DNA of 64,000 bases from Citrifermentans bremense R1 (GTDB taxonomy: Bacteria; Desulfobacterota; Desulfuromonadia; Geobacterales; Geobacteraceae). Positions 47,593 to 58,404 of the stretch are shown one piece after another. The DNA lies in NCBI RefSeq assembly GCF_000426865.1, contig NZ_KE384582.1, forward strand, positions 1-64,000, given 5' to 3'. Positions within the stretch are counted from its first letter, which is position 1, and every line of letters starts with the position of its first letter. The notes under the pieces were generated by a model that had not been told where the DNA came from, ran no database searches, and was given only the letters and a program-made list of their open reading frames with translations. The position numbers and the translations under genes are program-made.

Positions 47593-48342
47593 ATGGATAG
47601 CTTAGATCGGAAGAACCTCCCGGTGCACCTCGCCGTCATCATGGACGGCAACGGCCGCTGGGCCAAGCAGCGCATGTTACGCAGGATCGTTGGGCACCAA
47701 AAAGGAGTTGAGACTGTCCGGGTGATAGTGGAGGAATGCTCGCGCCTGGGCATCGGCTATTTGACCCTGTTCGCCTTCTCCGCCGAAAACTGGCTCCGGC
47801 CCAAGACCGAGGTCAAGGCACTGATGGCGCTCCTGAAGCAATACATCCGCGGCGAGACCGCGCGGATGATGCAAAACGACATCCGCTTCAACGTGATAGG
47901 AAACCGCGGCGACCTCCCTGAGGACGTGAACCGCGAGATCGAAAGCGCCATCGAGAAGACCGCCGGGAACCGCGGCATGCTGCTCACCCTGGCGCTTTCC
48001 TACGGCAGCCGCCAGGAGATCGTAGCGGCGGCCAAAAGGCTCGCCAAGGATGCGGCGGCGGGAAGGCTCGACCCCGAGGCGATCGACGAGGCAAGCTTCG
48101 CCGGCTCGCTCTTCACCGCCGGGATCCCGGACCCGGACCTGTTGATCAGGACCAGCGGGGAGATGCGCATCAGCAACTTCCTCCTTTGGCAGTTGGCCTA
48201 CGCGGAGCTCTACTTCACCGAGGTGAACTGGCCCGACTTTGACCGCAACGAGTTGGCCCGCGCCTTCCGGGACTTCCAGTCCAGGGAGCGCAGATTCGGC
48301 TTGACCAGCGAACAGCTCTGCCAAGGCGAGCCCGAGGCTTAA
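47593..48342 (+). CDS. uppS: Isoprenyl (undecaprenyl) diphosphate synthase
   Basis: 249 residues, a cis-prenyltransferase: VIMDGNGRWAKQR with catalytic Asp, LTLFAFSAENWLRP, and RTSGEMRISNFLLWQ near the C-terminus. It makes the C55 lipid carrier for peptidoglycan and O-antigen. An ATG six bases upstream (47587) is also in frame. The upstream sequence has only a weak AGG for either. Confidence 0.95.
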   Translation: MDSLDRKNLPVHLAVIMDGNGRWAKQRMLRRIVGHQKGVETVRVIVEECSRLGIGYLTLFAFSAENWLRPKTEVKALMALLKQYIRGETARMMQNDIRFNVIGNRGDLPEDVNREIESAIEKTAGNRGMLLTLALSYGSRQEIVAAAKRLAKDAAAGRLDPEAIDEASFAGSLFTAGIPDPDLLIRTSGEMRISNFLLWQLAYAELYFTEVNWPDFDRNELARAFRDFQSRERRFGLTSEQLCQGEPEA

Positions 48343-48375
48343 TCTTCCCGGGGGGAAGCCCCATAGGAGTACGCC

Positions 48376-49167
48376 ATCAAACGACTAGCCACCGCAGCGG
48401 TGCTGCTGCCGCTTGTGATACTGTTCATCCTGAAGGCCTCGGCATTCCAATTTTCGCTGCTGGTTTTCCTGCTCGCCCTTTTGGGGCTTGACGAGTTCTA
48501 CCGGATGGCGCTCCCTGCCCGTCGCGGCGAGGGGAGGGCGGCCGCCGCGGCAGGTGCGCTTTCCCTTTTCACCATCTTCGCCGGGAATCCCGTCCTCCCC
48601 CTCATGGCGCTTACCTTGCTGGTGCTCGCCTTCTGTCTGGTTTCGCTCTTCAGGCTGAAGGAGATCCGGCAGGCGGCACCAGACGCGGCCCTTTTGCTGA
48701 TGGGGTTCCTCTACGTGCCGCTGCTCCTTGCCCACCTGGTCCTGATCCGGATGCTCCCCCACGGCATCTCCTGGCTCTTCCTGATCATGGTCATCGTCAT
48801 GGCCGGCGACAGCGCCGCCTACTACGTCGGCTCCACCTTCGGCAAAAACAGGCTCTACCCTGCGGTGAGCCCGAAAAAAAGCATCGAAGGTTCCCTGGGA
48901 GGGCTCGCGGGCAGCCTTATCGGCGCCGTGATCGCCAGATACACCTTCTTCCCGGAGCTGGCAATCTCTGACTGCATCGCCACGGCGCTCCTTCTGGGCG
49001 TGTTGGGGCAGTTGGGGGACCTCTTCGAATCGCTGATCAAAAGAAGCTGCGGGGTCAAGGATTCCGGCACCATCGTCCCCGGGCATGGCGGGATACTGGA
49101 CCGGCTGGACAGCATACTTTTTGCGGCGCCTGCCGCGTATTACTACGCCTATTTCCTGCTTCGCTGA
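48376..49167 (+). CDS. cdsA: Phosphatidate cytidylyltransferase, apparent ATC start
   Basis: 263 residues with about eight TM helices and the signature region GGILDRLDSILFAAP near the C-terminus, preceded by KRSCGVKDSGTIVPGHG. It makes CDP-diacylglycerol for phospholipids. A strong ribosome site AGGAG (48366-48370) sits 5 bases before ATC AAA CGA CTA, exactly where an ATG would give the family-like MKRLATAAVLLPL. An in-frame stop (TAG 48364-48366) excludes any start further upstream. The only conventional alternative, GTG at 48400, has no ribosome site and would lose eight residues. Confidence 0.88.
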   Translation: MKRLATAAVLLPLVILFILKASAFQFSLLVFLLALLGLDEFYRMALPARRGEGRAAAAAGALSLFTIFAGNPVLPLMALTLLVLAFCLVSLFRLKEIRQAAPDAALLLMGFLYVPLLLAHLVLIRMLPHGISWLFLIMVIVMAGDSAAYYVGSTFGKNRLYPAVSPKKSIEGSLGGLAGSLIGAVIARYTFFPELAISDCIATALLLGVLGQLGDLFESLIKRSCGVKDSGTIVPGHGGILDRLDSILFAAPAAYYYAYFLLR

Positions 49168-49207
49168 TAAAGCGTGGCGCCTTCCGGCGAGATAACTGCG
49201 AGGGACA

Positions 49208-50365
49208 ATGAAAAACCTCACCATCCTAGGTTCCACAGGTTCCATCGGGGTCAGCACCCTCGACGTGGTCAAAGCGTATCCCGACATGTTCCGGGTGGTG
49301 GCGCTTACCGCAGGGAACAACCTCGAACTCTTAAAGACCCAGATAGAGACCTTCAGGCCGAACCTGGTCTCGGTGCTGACCGCCGAGAAGGCCCAGGCCC
49401 TCAGCCGGTCGCTCACCGGCAAAAAGCCCGAGATAATGCACGGCGTGGAGGGGATGATAGCCGCCGCGACCGCATCCGAAACCACCATGGTGGTGGCGGC
49501 CATCGTCGGCGCCGCCGGGCTCGTTCCCACCACGGCCGCGATCATGGCGGGAAAGGACGTGGCGCTCGCCAACAAGGAGACGCTGGTAACCGCAGGCCAC
49601 CTGGTGATGCAGATGGTGCGCGAGAAGAAGGTGAAGCTCTACCCGGTCGACAGCGAGCATTGCGCGGTGTTCCAGTCCATGGCGGGGCACCGCAGCCAGG
49701 ACATTTCCCGGGTGATCCTCACCGCTTCCGGCGGCCCCTTCCTCAACTGGGGAAGAGAGAAGTTGCAAGCCGCGACGGTTGCCGACGCGCTCAACCATCC
49801 CAACTGGAGCATGGGGAGGAAGATCACGGTTGACTCCGCCACCATGATGAACAAGGGGCTCGAGGTGATCGAGGCCCGCTGGCTCTTCGATATACCGGTG
49901 CAGAGAATAGGGGTGAACATCCATCCGCAAAGCATCATCCACTCCATGGTGGAATACGTGGACGGGAGCGTGATGGCGCAACTGGGGACACCCGACATGA
50001 AGGGGCCCATCGCCTACGCGCTCACCTACCCGGGCCGCGTCCCCTCCGGGGTCAAGGCGCTCGATCTCACCGCGCTTTCGGGACTCACTTTCTTCAAGCC
50101 CGACACGGACCGCTTCCCCGCTCTGCAACTCGCCTACCGCGCGGCTGACGCCGGGGAAAGCATGCCGGCGGTCATGAACGCCGCCAACGAGATCGCCGTC
50201 GAGGCGTTCCTCGGTGGAAGGATCGGCTTCATGGCCATAGCCGAGGCGATCGAGAAGGTGATGGACCTGCACGAGCCGCACACGCTGGCATCGATCGAAG
50301 AGGTGCTGGAGGCGGACCGCTGGGGTAGGAGAACCGCCAAGGAAGTCCTTGGCGTAGGCTGCTGA
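49208..50365 (+). CDS. dxr: 1-deoxy-D-xylulose-5-phosphate reductoisomerase
   Basis: 385 residues: NADPH loop [30 protein letters not shown] and [13 protein letters not shown], then [21 protein letters not shown]. It catalyses the second step of the MEP pathway to isoprenoids. GCGAGGGACA precedes the ATG. It sits 40 bp after cdsA and before rseP, the conserved uppS-cdsA-dxr-rseP order. Confidence 0.97.
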   Translation: MKNLTILGSTGSIGVSTLDVVKAYPDMFRVVALTAGNNLELLKTQIETFRPNLVSVLTAEKAQALSRSLTGKKPEIMHGVEGMIAAATASETTMVVAAIVGAAGLVPTTAAIMAGKDVALANKETLVTAGHLVMQMVREKKVKLYPVDSEHCAVFQSMAGHRSQDISRVILTASGGPFLNWGREKLQAATVADALNHPNWSMGRKITVDSATMMNKGLEVIEARWLFDIPVQRIGVNIHPQSIIHSMVEYVDGSVMAQLGTPDMKGPIAYALTYPGRVPSGVKALDLTALSGLTFFKPDTDRFPALQLAYRAADAGESMPAVMNAANEIAVEAFLGGRIGFMAIAEAIEKVMDLHEPHTLASIEEVLEADRWGRRTAKEVLGVGC

Positions 50366-50460
50366 AACAAAGGCTTTTCTTCGGGTGCAATAGGGCACGC
50401 GAAGGCACCAGCTTTCCGGTGCGGTCCGGTTGCCGGCCGCCGTCCGGTTGAGGAAACGTT

Positions 50461-51525
50461 ATGAGCATACTTTTCGCGATCATCGCCCTCGGGGCTCTGA
50501 TTTTCTTCCATGAGCTCGGACACTTCCTCTTCGCCAAGGCTTTCGGGGTCGGGGTGGAGAAATTCTCTCTCGGCTTCGGCCCCAAGATCTACGGCAGGAA
50601 GGTGGGCGAGACCGAGTACCTCCTGTCGGCGCTCCCCTTGGGGGGGTACGTGAAGATGGTCGGGGAGGGGGAGGACGTCGAGATCTCCGAAGAGGACCGT
50701 GCCCGCTCCTTCGCCGAAAAGCCGGTGTTACAGCGGATCGTGATCGTCGCGGCGGGGCCCATCTTCAACCTGCTCTTCGCCTACATCCTTTTCATCATCA
50801 TCTTCATGGTTGGGGTTCCCGCCGTCACCACCAAGGTGGGGGACGTCGTTGCCGATAAACCCGCCGCCAAGGCAGGCGTGAAGGCCGGCGACACCATCCG
50901 CTCCGTAAACGGCAAGCCCGTGGCGCGCTGGGACGACTTCGCGAAGATCATCTCGGAGGGGAAGCTCGCGCCGGTCGAGGTTGAGGTAGAGCGCGGCCAG
51001 ACCCCCATGAAATTCACCATGGTCCCCGAGAGCCGCACCAGCAAGAACCTCTTGGGGGACACGGTGACCCAGCCGGTGATAGGCGTGGTTGCAGCCGGCG
51101 AGACCGTGATCGACCATTTCCCCCCGGGTGAGGCGATAACTAGGGGGAGCGCCCAGTGCTGGAACGTGATCCGGCTCACCGTGCTCTCGCTGGTGCGCCT
51201 GGTCGAGCGCGCCATCCCGCTGGACAACATCGGCGGCCCGATCATGATCGTGAAGATGGCGGGGGAACAGGCGGCAGCCGGCGGGGTGAGCTTCCTCGCT
51301 TTCGTGGCGCTCTTGTCGGTGAACCTGGGCGTCCTGAACCTTTTGCCGGTGCCGATTCTCGACGGCGGGCACCTGGCGTTTTTCCTGATCGAACTGGTGA
51401 CGGGGAGACCGGTCAGCAAGAGGGCCCGGGAGATCGCCCAGCAGGTGGGGCTCGTGCTCCTGATCGGCCTCATGATGCTCGCCTTTTACAACGACATCGC
51501 CCGCATGTTCGCCCAAAAGGCGTAG
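50461..51525 (+). CDS. rseP: RIP site-2 metalloprotease RseP
   Basis: 354 residues: zinc-binding HELGH (His17, Glu18, His21) in the first TM helix, LPLGGYVKM, one PDZ domain (about 115-200), and NLLPVPILDGGHL with the third zinc ligand Asp. It cleaves TM segments such as anti-sigma factors and remnant signal peptides. Only one PDZ is evident, in contrast to the tandem pair of E. coli. TTGAGGAAACGTT precedes the ATG. Confidence 0.95.
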   Translation: MSILFAIIALGALIFFHELGHFLFAKAFGVGVEKFSLGFGPKIYGRKVGETEYLLSALPLGGYVKMVGEGEDVEISEEDRARSFAEKPVLQRIVIVAAGPIFNLLFAYILFIIIFMVGVPAVTTKVGDVVADKPAAKAGVKAGDTIRSVNGKPVARWDDFAKIISEGKLAPVEVEVERGQTPMKFTMVPESRTSKNLLGDTVTQPVIGVVAAGETVIDHFPPGEAITRGSAQCWNVIRLTVLSLVRLVERAIPLDNIGGPIMIVKMAGEQAAAGGVSFLAFVALLSVNLGVLNLLPVPILDGGHLAFFLIELVTGRPVSKRAREIAQQVGLVLLIGLMMLAFYNDIARMFAQKA

Positions 51526-51543
51526 CGGCCACAGGAAACCGAC

Positions 51544-52236
51544 GTGAAGCTACTCACCATCGACACCTCCAGCAACTGCTCCTCCGTCTCCTTGAGCGAC
51601 GGCTCCACCCTTTTGGGCGAGTGCATCCTGGGCGAGGACCGTTCCAACTCCGGGCGCCTGCTGGAGTCGGTTTCGGGCCTTTTGAAGGCGGCCAAGCTTA
51701 CCCCCGAGGGGCTCGACGCTTTCGCGGTCTCGCTGGGGCCGGGCTCCTTTACCGGGGTCCGGGTCGGCATCGCCACGGTGAAGGGGCTTGCCCTGGCCAC
51801 CGGGAAGCCCGTAGTCGGTTTCTCGTCCTTGGCCATGCTGGCCATGAACCTTCCCTTCAGCTCCCACCCGGTTGCGCCCATGTACGACGCCCGCAAGGGC
51901 GAGGTCTACGCCGCGCTTTACCGCTGCGGTTCGCTTCCCGAAACGCTCCGCCCAGACGCGGTGATCGGGCCGAAGGAGTTTCTTTCGGGGATCGTAAAGC
52001 CCACCATCTTCGTGGGCGACGGCGCCGTGCGCTACCGCGAACTGATCGTCTCGACCCTGGGGGAGCTCGCCATCTTTCCTCCCTGGCACGCCAACCTCCC
52101 CCGGGCCTGCGCCGGTGCGGTCATCGCGCGGGAAGCCGCGCTTTCCGGGAAGTTCACCCCGCTTGCTTTGCTGAACCCCACCTACCTGCGCGCCTCCGAG
52201 GCGGAGATCGCCAAACGCCGCCGCGACGCACTTTAA
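51544..52236 (+). CDS. tsaB: tRNA t6A biosynthesis protein TsaB
   Basis: A 230-residue ASKHA-fold protein: LLTIDTSSNCSSVSL at the N-terminus, FAVSLGPGSFTGVRVGIATV and PVVGFSSLAMLA in the core, and RKGEVYAALYR. TsaB scaffolds TsaD and TsaE to make threonylcarbamoyl-adenosine 37. The GTG start follows CACAGGAAACCGAC, 18 bp after the rseP stop. It is the last gene of the envelope/isoprenoid operon. Confidence 0.92.
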   Translation: MKLLTIDTSSNCSSVSLSDGSTLLGECILGEDRSNSGRLLESVSGLLKAAKLTPEGLDAFAVSLGPGSFTGVRVGIATVKGLALATGKPVVGFSSLAMLAMNLPFSSHPVAPMYDARKGEVYAALYRCGSLPETLRPDAVIGPKEFLSGIVKPTIFVGDGAVRYRELIVSTLGELAIFPPWHANLPRACAGAVIAREAALSGKFTPLALLNPTYLRASEAEIAKRRRDAL

Positions 52237-52252
52237 CGCCGTTTGGTAGCTG

Positions 52253-52281
52253 TTGACAGTTCAGTTTTAATGTATTATGTT
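52253..52281 (+). promoter_or_regulatory. Likely sigma-70 promoter for ilvD
   Basis: TTGACA (52253-52258) and TATGTT (52276-52281) are 17 bp apart. The ~110-nt leader to ilvD shows no T-box or terminator. Confidence 0.65.
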
Positions 52282-52392
52282 GTCCCATCCTTCGTTCTCC
52301 TATAACCTCTCTTAAACACTCTGTTTTTAACCATATCAACTGCCGGTTTGGCGATACCGAACAGGGTCGCGCCGGTTTAAGGGGAAATCTAT

Positions 52393-54054
<1,662 letters not shown>

Positions 54055-54211
54055 AACCTCGACCCCCTTTACCAAGGGGCAGGGGCAGGCACGCCTTTAC
54101 CATGGCGGCGTCGGCCTCAGGGGACGGCTTCATTACTAGTGGTTCCAGGCTTACCAAGCCCGGGATCGATCAATAGCAGGCAGGCAAACTGCCGCGGCAT
54201 GGGGGAATAAC

Positions 54212-55912
54212 ATGAAAATGAACGGCGCACGAATTCTGTTGGAGTGCCTCAAACGGGAGGGGGTCGACACGATCTTCGGCTATCCCGGGGGTACGGTCAT
54301 CAACCTCTACGACGAGCTCTTCTCGTTCAAGGAGATCAGGCACATCCTGCCGCGTCACGAGCAGGCAGGGGTGCACGCGGCGGACGGCTACGCACGCGCG
54401 ACAGGAAAGGTCGGCGTCGCCATAGCCACCTCCGGCCCGGGCGCCACCAACACCATCACCGGCATCGCCACCGCCTACATGGACTCCATCCCGATGGTGA
54501 TCGTCACCGGGCAGGTCCCCACAGCGCTCATCGGCAACGACGCCTTCCAGGAAGCCGACATCATCGGCATCACCCGTCCCTGCACCAAGCACAACTTCCT
54601 GGTGAAGGACGTCAAAGAACTCCCCACCATCATGAAGAAGGCCTTCTACATCGCCCGAACCGGCCGCCCCGGCCCGGTCCTCGTCGACCTGCCGAAGGAC
54701 GTGCAGATGGCGCAGGCCGAGTTCCACTACCCGGAGACGGTCGAGATCCGCGGCTACAAGCCGAACCTCGAAGGGCACCCGAAGCAGGTGGAGAAGGCTG
54801 TCACCATGATCACCCAGGCCAAGCGGCCGGTGATCTACGTGGGGGGCGGCGTCATCCTCGGTAACGCAGCGGCGGAATTGACCGCCTTTGCCAAGCGCCT
54901 CGCCATACCGGTCACCACCACCCTCATGGGGCTCGGCGCTTTCCCGGAGAACGATCCGCAGTCGCTGGGGCTTCTCGGCATGCACGGCACCTACTACGCC
55001 AACATGGCCGTGTCGAACTGCGACGTCCTGATAGCCATCGGCGCCCGTTTCGACGACCGCGTCACCGGCAAGATCGCCTCGTTCGCACCGCACGCGAAGA
55101 TCGTGCACGTCGACGTCGACCCCACCTCAATCAAGAAGAACGTCCGCGTCGACCTCCCCATCGTGGGGGATGTCCGGGACGTCCTCGCCAAGATGCTGAA
55201 GGCGGCCGAGCAGGTTTGCCCCGACGCGAAGGTATGCCAGGACGCCATCGCCCCCTGGACCGCCGAGATCGAGGGGTGGAAGGCGAAGCACCCGATGTCC
55301 TACAAGCAGTCCACCACCACCATCAAGCCGCAGTACGTGATCCAGAGGCTGCGCGCCCTTTCCGACCCCGACGCCATCGTCGCCACCGACGTGGGGCAGC
55401 ACCAGATGTGGACCGCGCAGTTCTTCGGTTTCACCACACCCAGGACCCTTCTTTCCTCCGGCGGCCTCGGCACCATGGGGTACGGCCTTCCCGCGGCCAT
55501 GGGCGCGCAGGCGGCCTTCCCCGAGCGCCAGGTGATGGTGGTCTGCGGCGACGGCGGTTTCCAGATGAACCTGCAGGAGCTGGCCACCATAGTGCAGAAC
55601 CGGCTCAACGTGAAGATCGTCATTTTGAACAACAACTTCCTGGGCATGGTGCGCCAGTGGCAGGAGCTCTTCTTCGACAAGCGCTACTCCTCCACCTGCA
55701 TGGAACTCCCCATCGACTTCATAAAGCTCGCCGAGGCCTTCGGCGCCACCGGTCTCCAGGCCACCAAGGTCGACGAGGTCGACGAGGTGATCAAGAAAGG
55801 GTTTGCCACCAACGGCCCGGTCCTGATGGAGTTCAAGGTCGCCCGCGAGGAGAAGGTGCTCCCGATGGTGCCCGCCGGAGCGTCGCTCACCGAGATGGTG
55901 TTGGCGTCGTAG
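54212..55912 (+). CDS. ilvB: Acetolactate synthase, large subunit
   Basis: 566 residues: a ThDP-dependent enzyme with FGYPGGTVINLYDELF, catalytic Glu in RHEQAGVHAADGYARATGK, FAD-domain region ARFDDRVTGKI, and the ThDP motif GDGGFQMNLQELAT...NNNFLGMVRQWQ. It condenses pyruvate to acetolactate. GGGGGAATAAC precedes the ATG. It is followed by the regulatory subunit ilvN after a repeat-rich 255-bp gap. Confidence 0.96.
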   Translation: MKMNGARILLECLKREGVDTIFGYPGGTVINLYDELFSFKEIRHILPRHEQAGVHAADGYARATGKVGVAIATSGPGATNTITGIATAYMDSIPMVIVTGQVPTALIGNDAFQEADIIGITRPCTKHNFLVKDVKELPTIMKKAFYIARTGRPGPVLVDLPKDVQMAQAEFHYPETVEIRGYKPNLEGHPKQVEKAVTMITQAKRPVIYVGGGVILGNAAAELTAFAKRLAIPVTTTLMGLGAFPENDPQSLGLLGMHGTYYANMAVSNCDVLIAIGARFDDRVTGKIASFAPHAKIVHVDVDPTSIKKNVRVDLPIVGDVRDVLAKMLKAAEQVCPDAKVCQDAIAPWTAEIEGWKAKHPMSYKQSTTTIKPQYVIQRLRALSDPDAIVATDVGQHQMWTAQFFGFTTPRTLLSSGGLGTMGYGLPAAMGAQAAFPERQVMVVCGDGGFQMNLQELATIVQNRLNVKIVILNNNFLGMVRQWQELFFDKRYSSTCMELPIDFIKLAEAFGATGLQATKVDEVDEVIKKGFATNGPVLMEFKVAREEKVLPMVPAGASLTEMVLAS

Positions 55913-55915
55913 AAC

Positions 55916-56140
55916 CAATTGACGGCGTGACCCAATTGACGGCGTGACCCAATTGACAATTGACGATTGACAATTGACAACGAAAAGTCATCAGTCAGTT
56001 ATTACTGTCATTGCGGTTAAAGGGGATTTCCATTCACTTAGATAGTCGTTGACGATTGCTATTTGCACATTGTCGATGTCTTCAGTTCTTTAAGGCGCGT
56101 TGTTTATCGTTGTCAATTGTCAATTATCAATTGTCAATTG
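55916..56140. repeat. 33-bp inverted repeat and tandem units between ilvB and ilvN
   Basis: Two tandem 17-bp units (AATTGACGGCGTGACCC) start at 55917. Then CAATTGACAATTGAC... at 55950-55982 is complementary to 56108-56140 with only two mismatches in 33 bp, leaving a 125-nt loop. The arms themselves consist of repeated CAATTGA palindromes. No gene lies in the loop; the element ends 27 bases before the ilvN start. Confidence 0.92.
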
Positions 56141-56167
56141 CCTTTAGACCCGCCTTTGGAGGGTTTT

Positions 56168-56659
56168 ATGAAACACACCATAGCAGTGCTCGTAGAGAAT
56201 GAATTCGGGGTTCTCTCCCGCGTGGTCGGCCTATTCTCCGGCCGCGGCTTCAACATAGACTCGCTCACCGTCGCTCCCACCAATGACGAGGCGCTTTCCA
56301 GGATCACGCTGGTCACCCGCGGCGACGAGCAGATCATCGAGCAGATCACCAAGCAGCTCAACAAGCTGATCGACGTCATCAAGGTCATAGACTTCGAACC
56401 GGAAAACGCCATCGAGCGCGAGATGGTGCTGGTCAAGGTCTCGGCCGAGGACCAAAGCCGCGCCGAGGTGCTGAGGATCGCCGATATCTTCCGCGCCAAG
56501 GTCATCGACGTCACCCCGAAGTCCTACACGCTGGAGGCGACCGGGGCTCCGGCCAAGGTCAGCGCCATGGTTGAACTTTTGAGGCCGCTAGGTCTCAAGG
56601 AACTGGTCAGCACCGGGCCGGTCGTGATCGGGCGGGGCGCCAAGGGGTGGAAGGGGTAG
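56168..56659 (+). CDS. ilvN: Acetolactate synthase, small (regulatory) subunit
   Basis: 163 residues: an N-terminal ACT domain (about 3-75; HTIAVLVENEFGVLSRVVGLFSGRG is split as HTIAVLVENEFGVLSRV plus a following loop) and a C-terminal regulatory domain with VIDVTPKSYTLEATG. It binds valine and makes the synthase feedback-sensitive. GGAGG lies 5 bases before the ATG at 56168. Upstream in-frame codons fall in the inverted repeat and are rejected. Confidence 0.95.
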   Translation: MKHTIAVLVENEFGVLSRVVGLFSGRGFNIDSLTVAPTNDEALSRITLVTRGDEQIIEQITKQLNKLIDVIKVIDFEPENAIEREMVLVKVSAEDQSRAEVLRIADIFRAKVIDVTPKSYTLEATGAPAKVSAMVELLRPLGLKELVSTGPVVIGRGAKGWKG

Positions 56660-56832
56660 CCCGCGGGCGCGCCTTCTCTTTAATCTTTCGTTGCACCGAA
56701 GGCCGTTTTCGGGCTATACTCCCGCGTTGTTGTGGAGTCCGCCCGAATCCGGCCTTTTTATCGCCCTTACGCCGGGCGGGATCCGCTCACGACGCCGATG
56801 GCGTCGGATACTACTGACAATGAGGTACATTG

Positions 56833-57492
56833 ATGCGCAACACTGATACCCCGATCGCTGTAGAGGGGTACCCCTTCATAGCCGGATTCGCCGCAGTGAC
56901 CTTGCTGCTGGCGCTGCTTGGGCAGTTCCTGCACTGCGGATTCTTCGTCCCTGCCACTCTCTTCTTCGTACTTACCGTGTTTGCCGTCTTCTTCTTCAGA
57001 AACCCCGAGCGCGCGACGCCCGGCGACGGGAACACCGTGGTTGCCCCTGCCGACGGCGAGGTGATCTTTCTGGGGAAGGTGATCGAGCCGCACACAAACG
57101 GCGAGTTCGAAAAGATCAGTATCTTCATGTCCGTCTTCAACGTCCACGTGAACCGCGCGCCGATCAGCGGCAAGGTGGTGGACGGCTTTTACACCAAGGG
57201 AAAATTTTTCGACGTGCGGGACGAGCGCGCCAGCTTCGAGAACGAACAGCAGGGACTCGTGCTGGAGACGGCCGCAGGGCTTAGGATGGTCGTGGTGCAG
57301 GTGGCAGGCCTCATCGCCCGGCGCATCGTCTGCTACGCCAAGACCGGCGACTCCCTGAGCCGCGGTCGCCGTTACGGCCTGATTCGCTTCGGGTCGCGCC
57401 TGGACATCTACCTCCCGCTCGGGACCAGGATAGACGTGATCATGGGACAGAAAACGGTTGCAGGGGAGACCGTACTGGGGATACTGCCGTGA
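56833..57492 (+). CDS. psd: Phosphatidylserine decarboxylase proenzyme (short type)
   Basis: 219 residues, the compact class. The N-terminal third has two TM helices, and the core contains FFRNPERATPGDGN and SVFNVHVNRAPISGKV. The self-cleavage site is Gly-Ser in RFGSRLDIYLP, where Ser becomes the pyruvoyl group. It makes phosphatidylethanolamine. Its stop overlaps the pssA GTG by four bases, so it is translationally coupled to the previous step of the same pathway. Confidence 0.93.
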   Translation: MRNTDTPIAVEGYPFIAGFAAVTLLLALLGQFLHCGFFVPATLFFVLTVFAVFFFRNPERATPGDGNTVVAPADGEVIFLGKVIEPHTNGEFEKISIFMSVFNVHVNRAPISGKVVDGFYTKGKFFDVRDERASFENEQQGLVLETAAGLRMVVVQVAGLIARRIVCYAKTGDSLSRGRRYGLIRFGSRLDIYLPLGTRIDVIMGQKTVAGETVLGILP

Positions 57493-58277
57493 GTGAAGAA
57501 ACACCTAGAGTCGAAAGGGAAGGGATGCGCAAGGGGATCTATATCCTCCCCAACCTGTTCACCGCCGGAAGCCTTTTCGCCGGATTTTACTGCATGGTTT
57601 CCACCGTCAACGGCGATTTCCGCACCGCCGCGCTCTGGATCCTTGCTTCCTCCATCTTCGACGGCCTGGACGGCAAGGTGGCCCGCCTGACCGGGACTTC
57701 CAGCAAGTTCGGCGTCGAGTTCGACTCTCTAGCCGACGTGGTCTCCTTCGGGGCTGCGCCGGGGCTGCTCATGTACTGCTGGGCCCTGCGCCCCTTCGGG
57801 CGGCTGGGTTGGCTCGCCGGGTTCCTGTTCCTGGTCTGCGCCGCGCTAAGGCTCGCCCGGTTCAACGTGCAGGTGGACACGGTCGAGAGCAAGCGCTTCG
57901 TAGGCCTTCCGACTCCCGCCGCCGCCAGCATGGTCTCCGCGACGGTGCTCTTCTTCTACCACATGGGTTGGCCCGCCTCTTACAACAAGCTTCTGATCCT
58001 GGTCCTGATCTACTTCCTGGCGCTGCTCATGGTCTCCAACGTCCGCTATAACTCCTTCAAGGACCCGAGCCTCATCAAGCGGCAGCCGTTCGCCTTTCTG
58101 GTCTTGGCGGTGCTCCTTTTGATCGTCATCGCGGCAGAGCCGGTGACCATGCTGTTCACCATCTTCACCTGCTACATCCTTTCGGGGCCGGTCGGATTCG
58201 TGCTCACCTACCCGCGCCGGCGCAGGCTGGAGCGGGCGATGCACCGGGCGCACGAGGGGATGAAAAGGCAGCAGTAG
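57489..58277 (+). CDS. pssA: CDP-diacylglycerol-serine O-phosphatidyltransferase
   Basis: 262 residues, a multi-pass CDP-alcohol phosphatidyltransferase with the signature DGLDGKVARLTGTSSKFGVE continued by FDSLADVVSFG. It makes phosphatidylserine, the substrate of the neighbouring psd. The GTG start in the psd stop (GTGA) is used; the next Met is about 15 codons on (MRKGIYILPN) and cannot be excluded. Confidence 0.93.
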   Translation: MSEETPRVEREGMRKGIYILPNLFTAGSLFAGFYCMVSTVNGDFRTAALWILASSIFDGLDGKVARLTGTSSKFGVEFDSLADVVSFGAAPGLLMYCWALRPFGRLGWLAGFLFLVCAALRLARFNVQVDTVESKRFVGLPTPAAASMVSATVLFFYHMGWPASYNKLLILVLIYFLALLMVSNVRYNSFKDPSLIKRQPFAFLVLAVLLLIVIAAEPVTMLFTIFTCYILSGPVGFVLTYPRRRRLERAMHRAHEGMKRQQ

Positions 58278-58365
58278 CGCCGCCGCAGGACCGATTTAGA
58301 GCCCGCTCCTGAGAGTGCGCAGCCTGCCGCCAACATCGTTTTAATCATTGAAACGGAAAAACCGC

Positions 58366-58395
58366 TTGACAGCAGTCGGCGGTTTTTCCTATTAT
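58366..58395 (+). promoter_or_regulatory. Sigma-70 promoter of the leuA leader
   Basis: TTGACA (58366-58371) and TATTAT (58390-58395) are 18 bp apart, so transcription starts near 58402, just upstream of the T-box. Confidence 0.8.
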
Positions 58396-58404
58396 CGCGT
58401 GAAA

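Noticed and set aside
55913-56167. Frameshift or lost gene between ilvB and ilvN
   Set aside because: Both subunits are full length; the gap is explained by the repeats.
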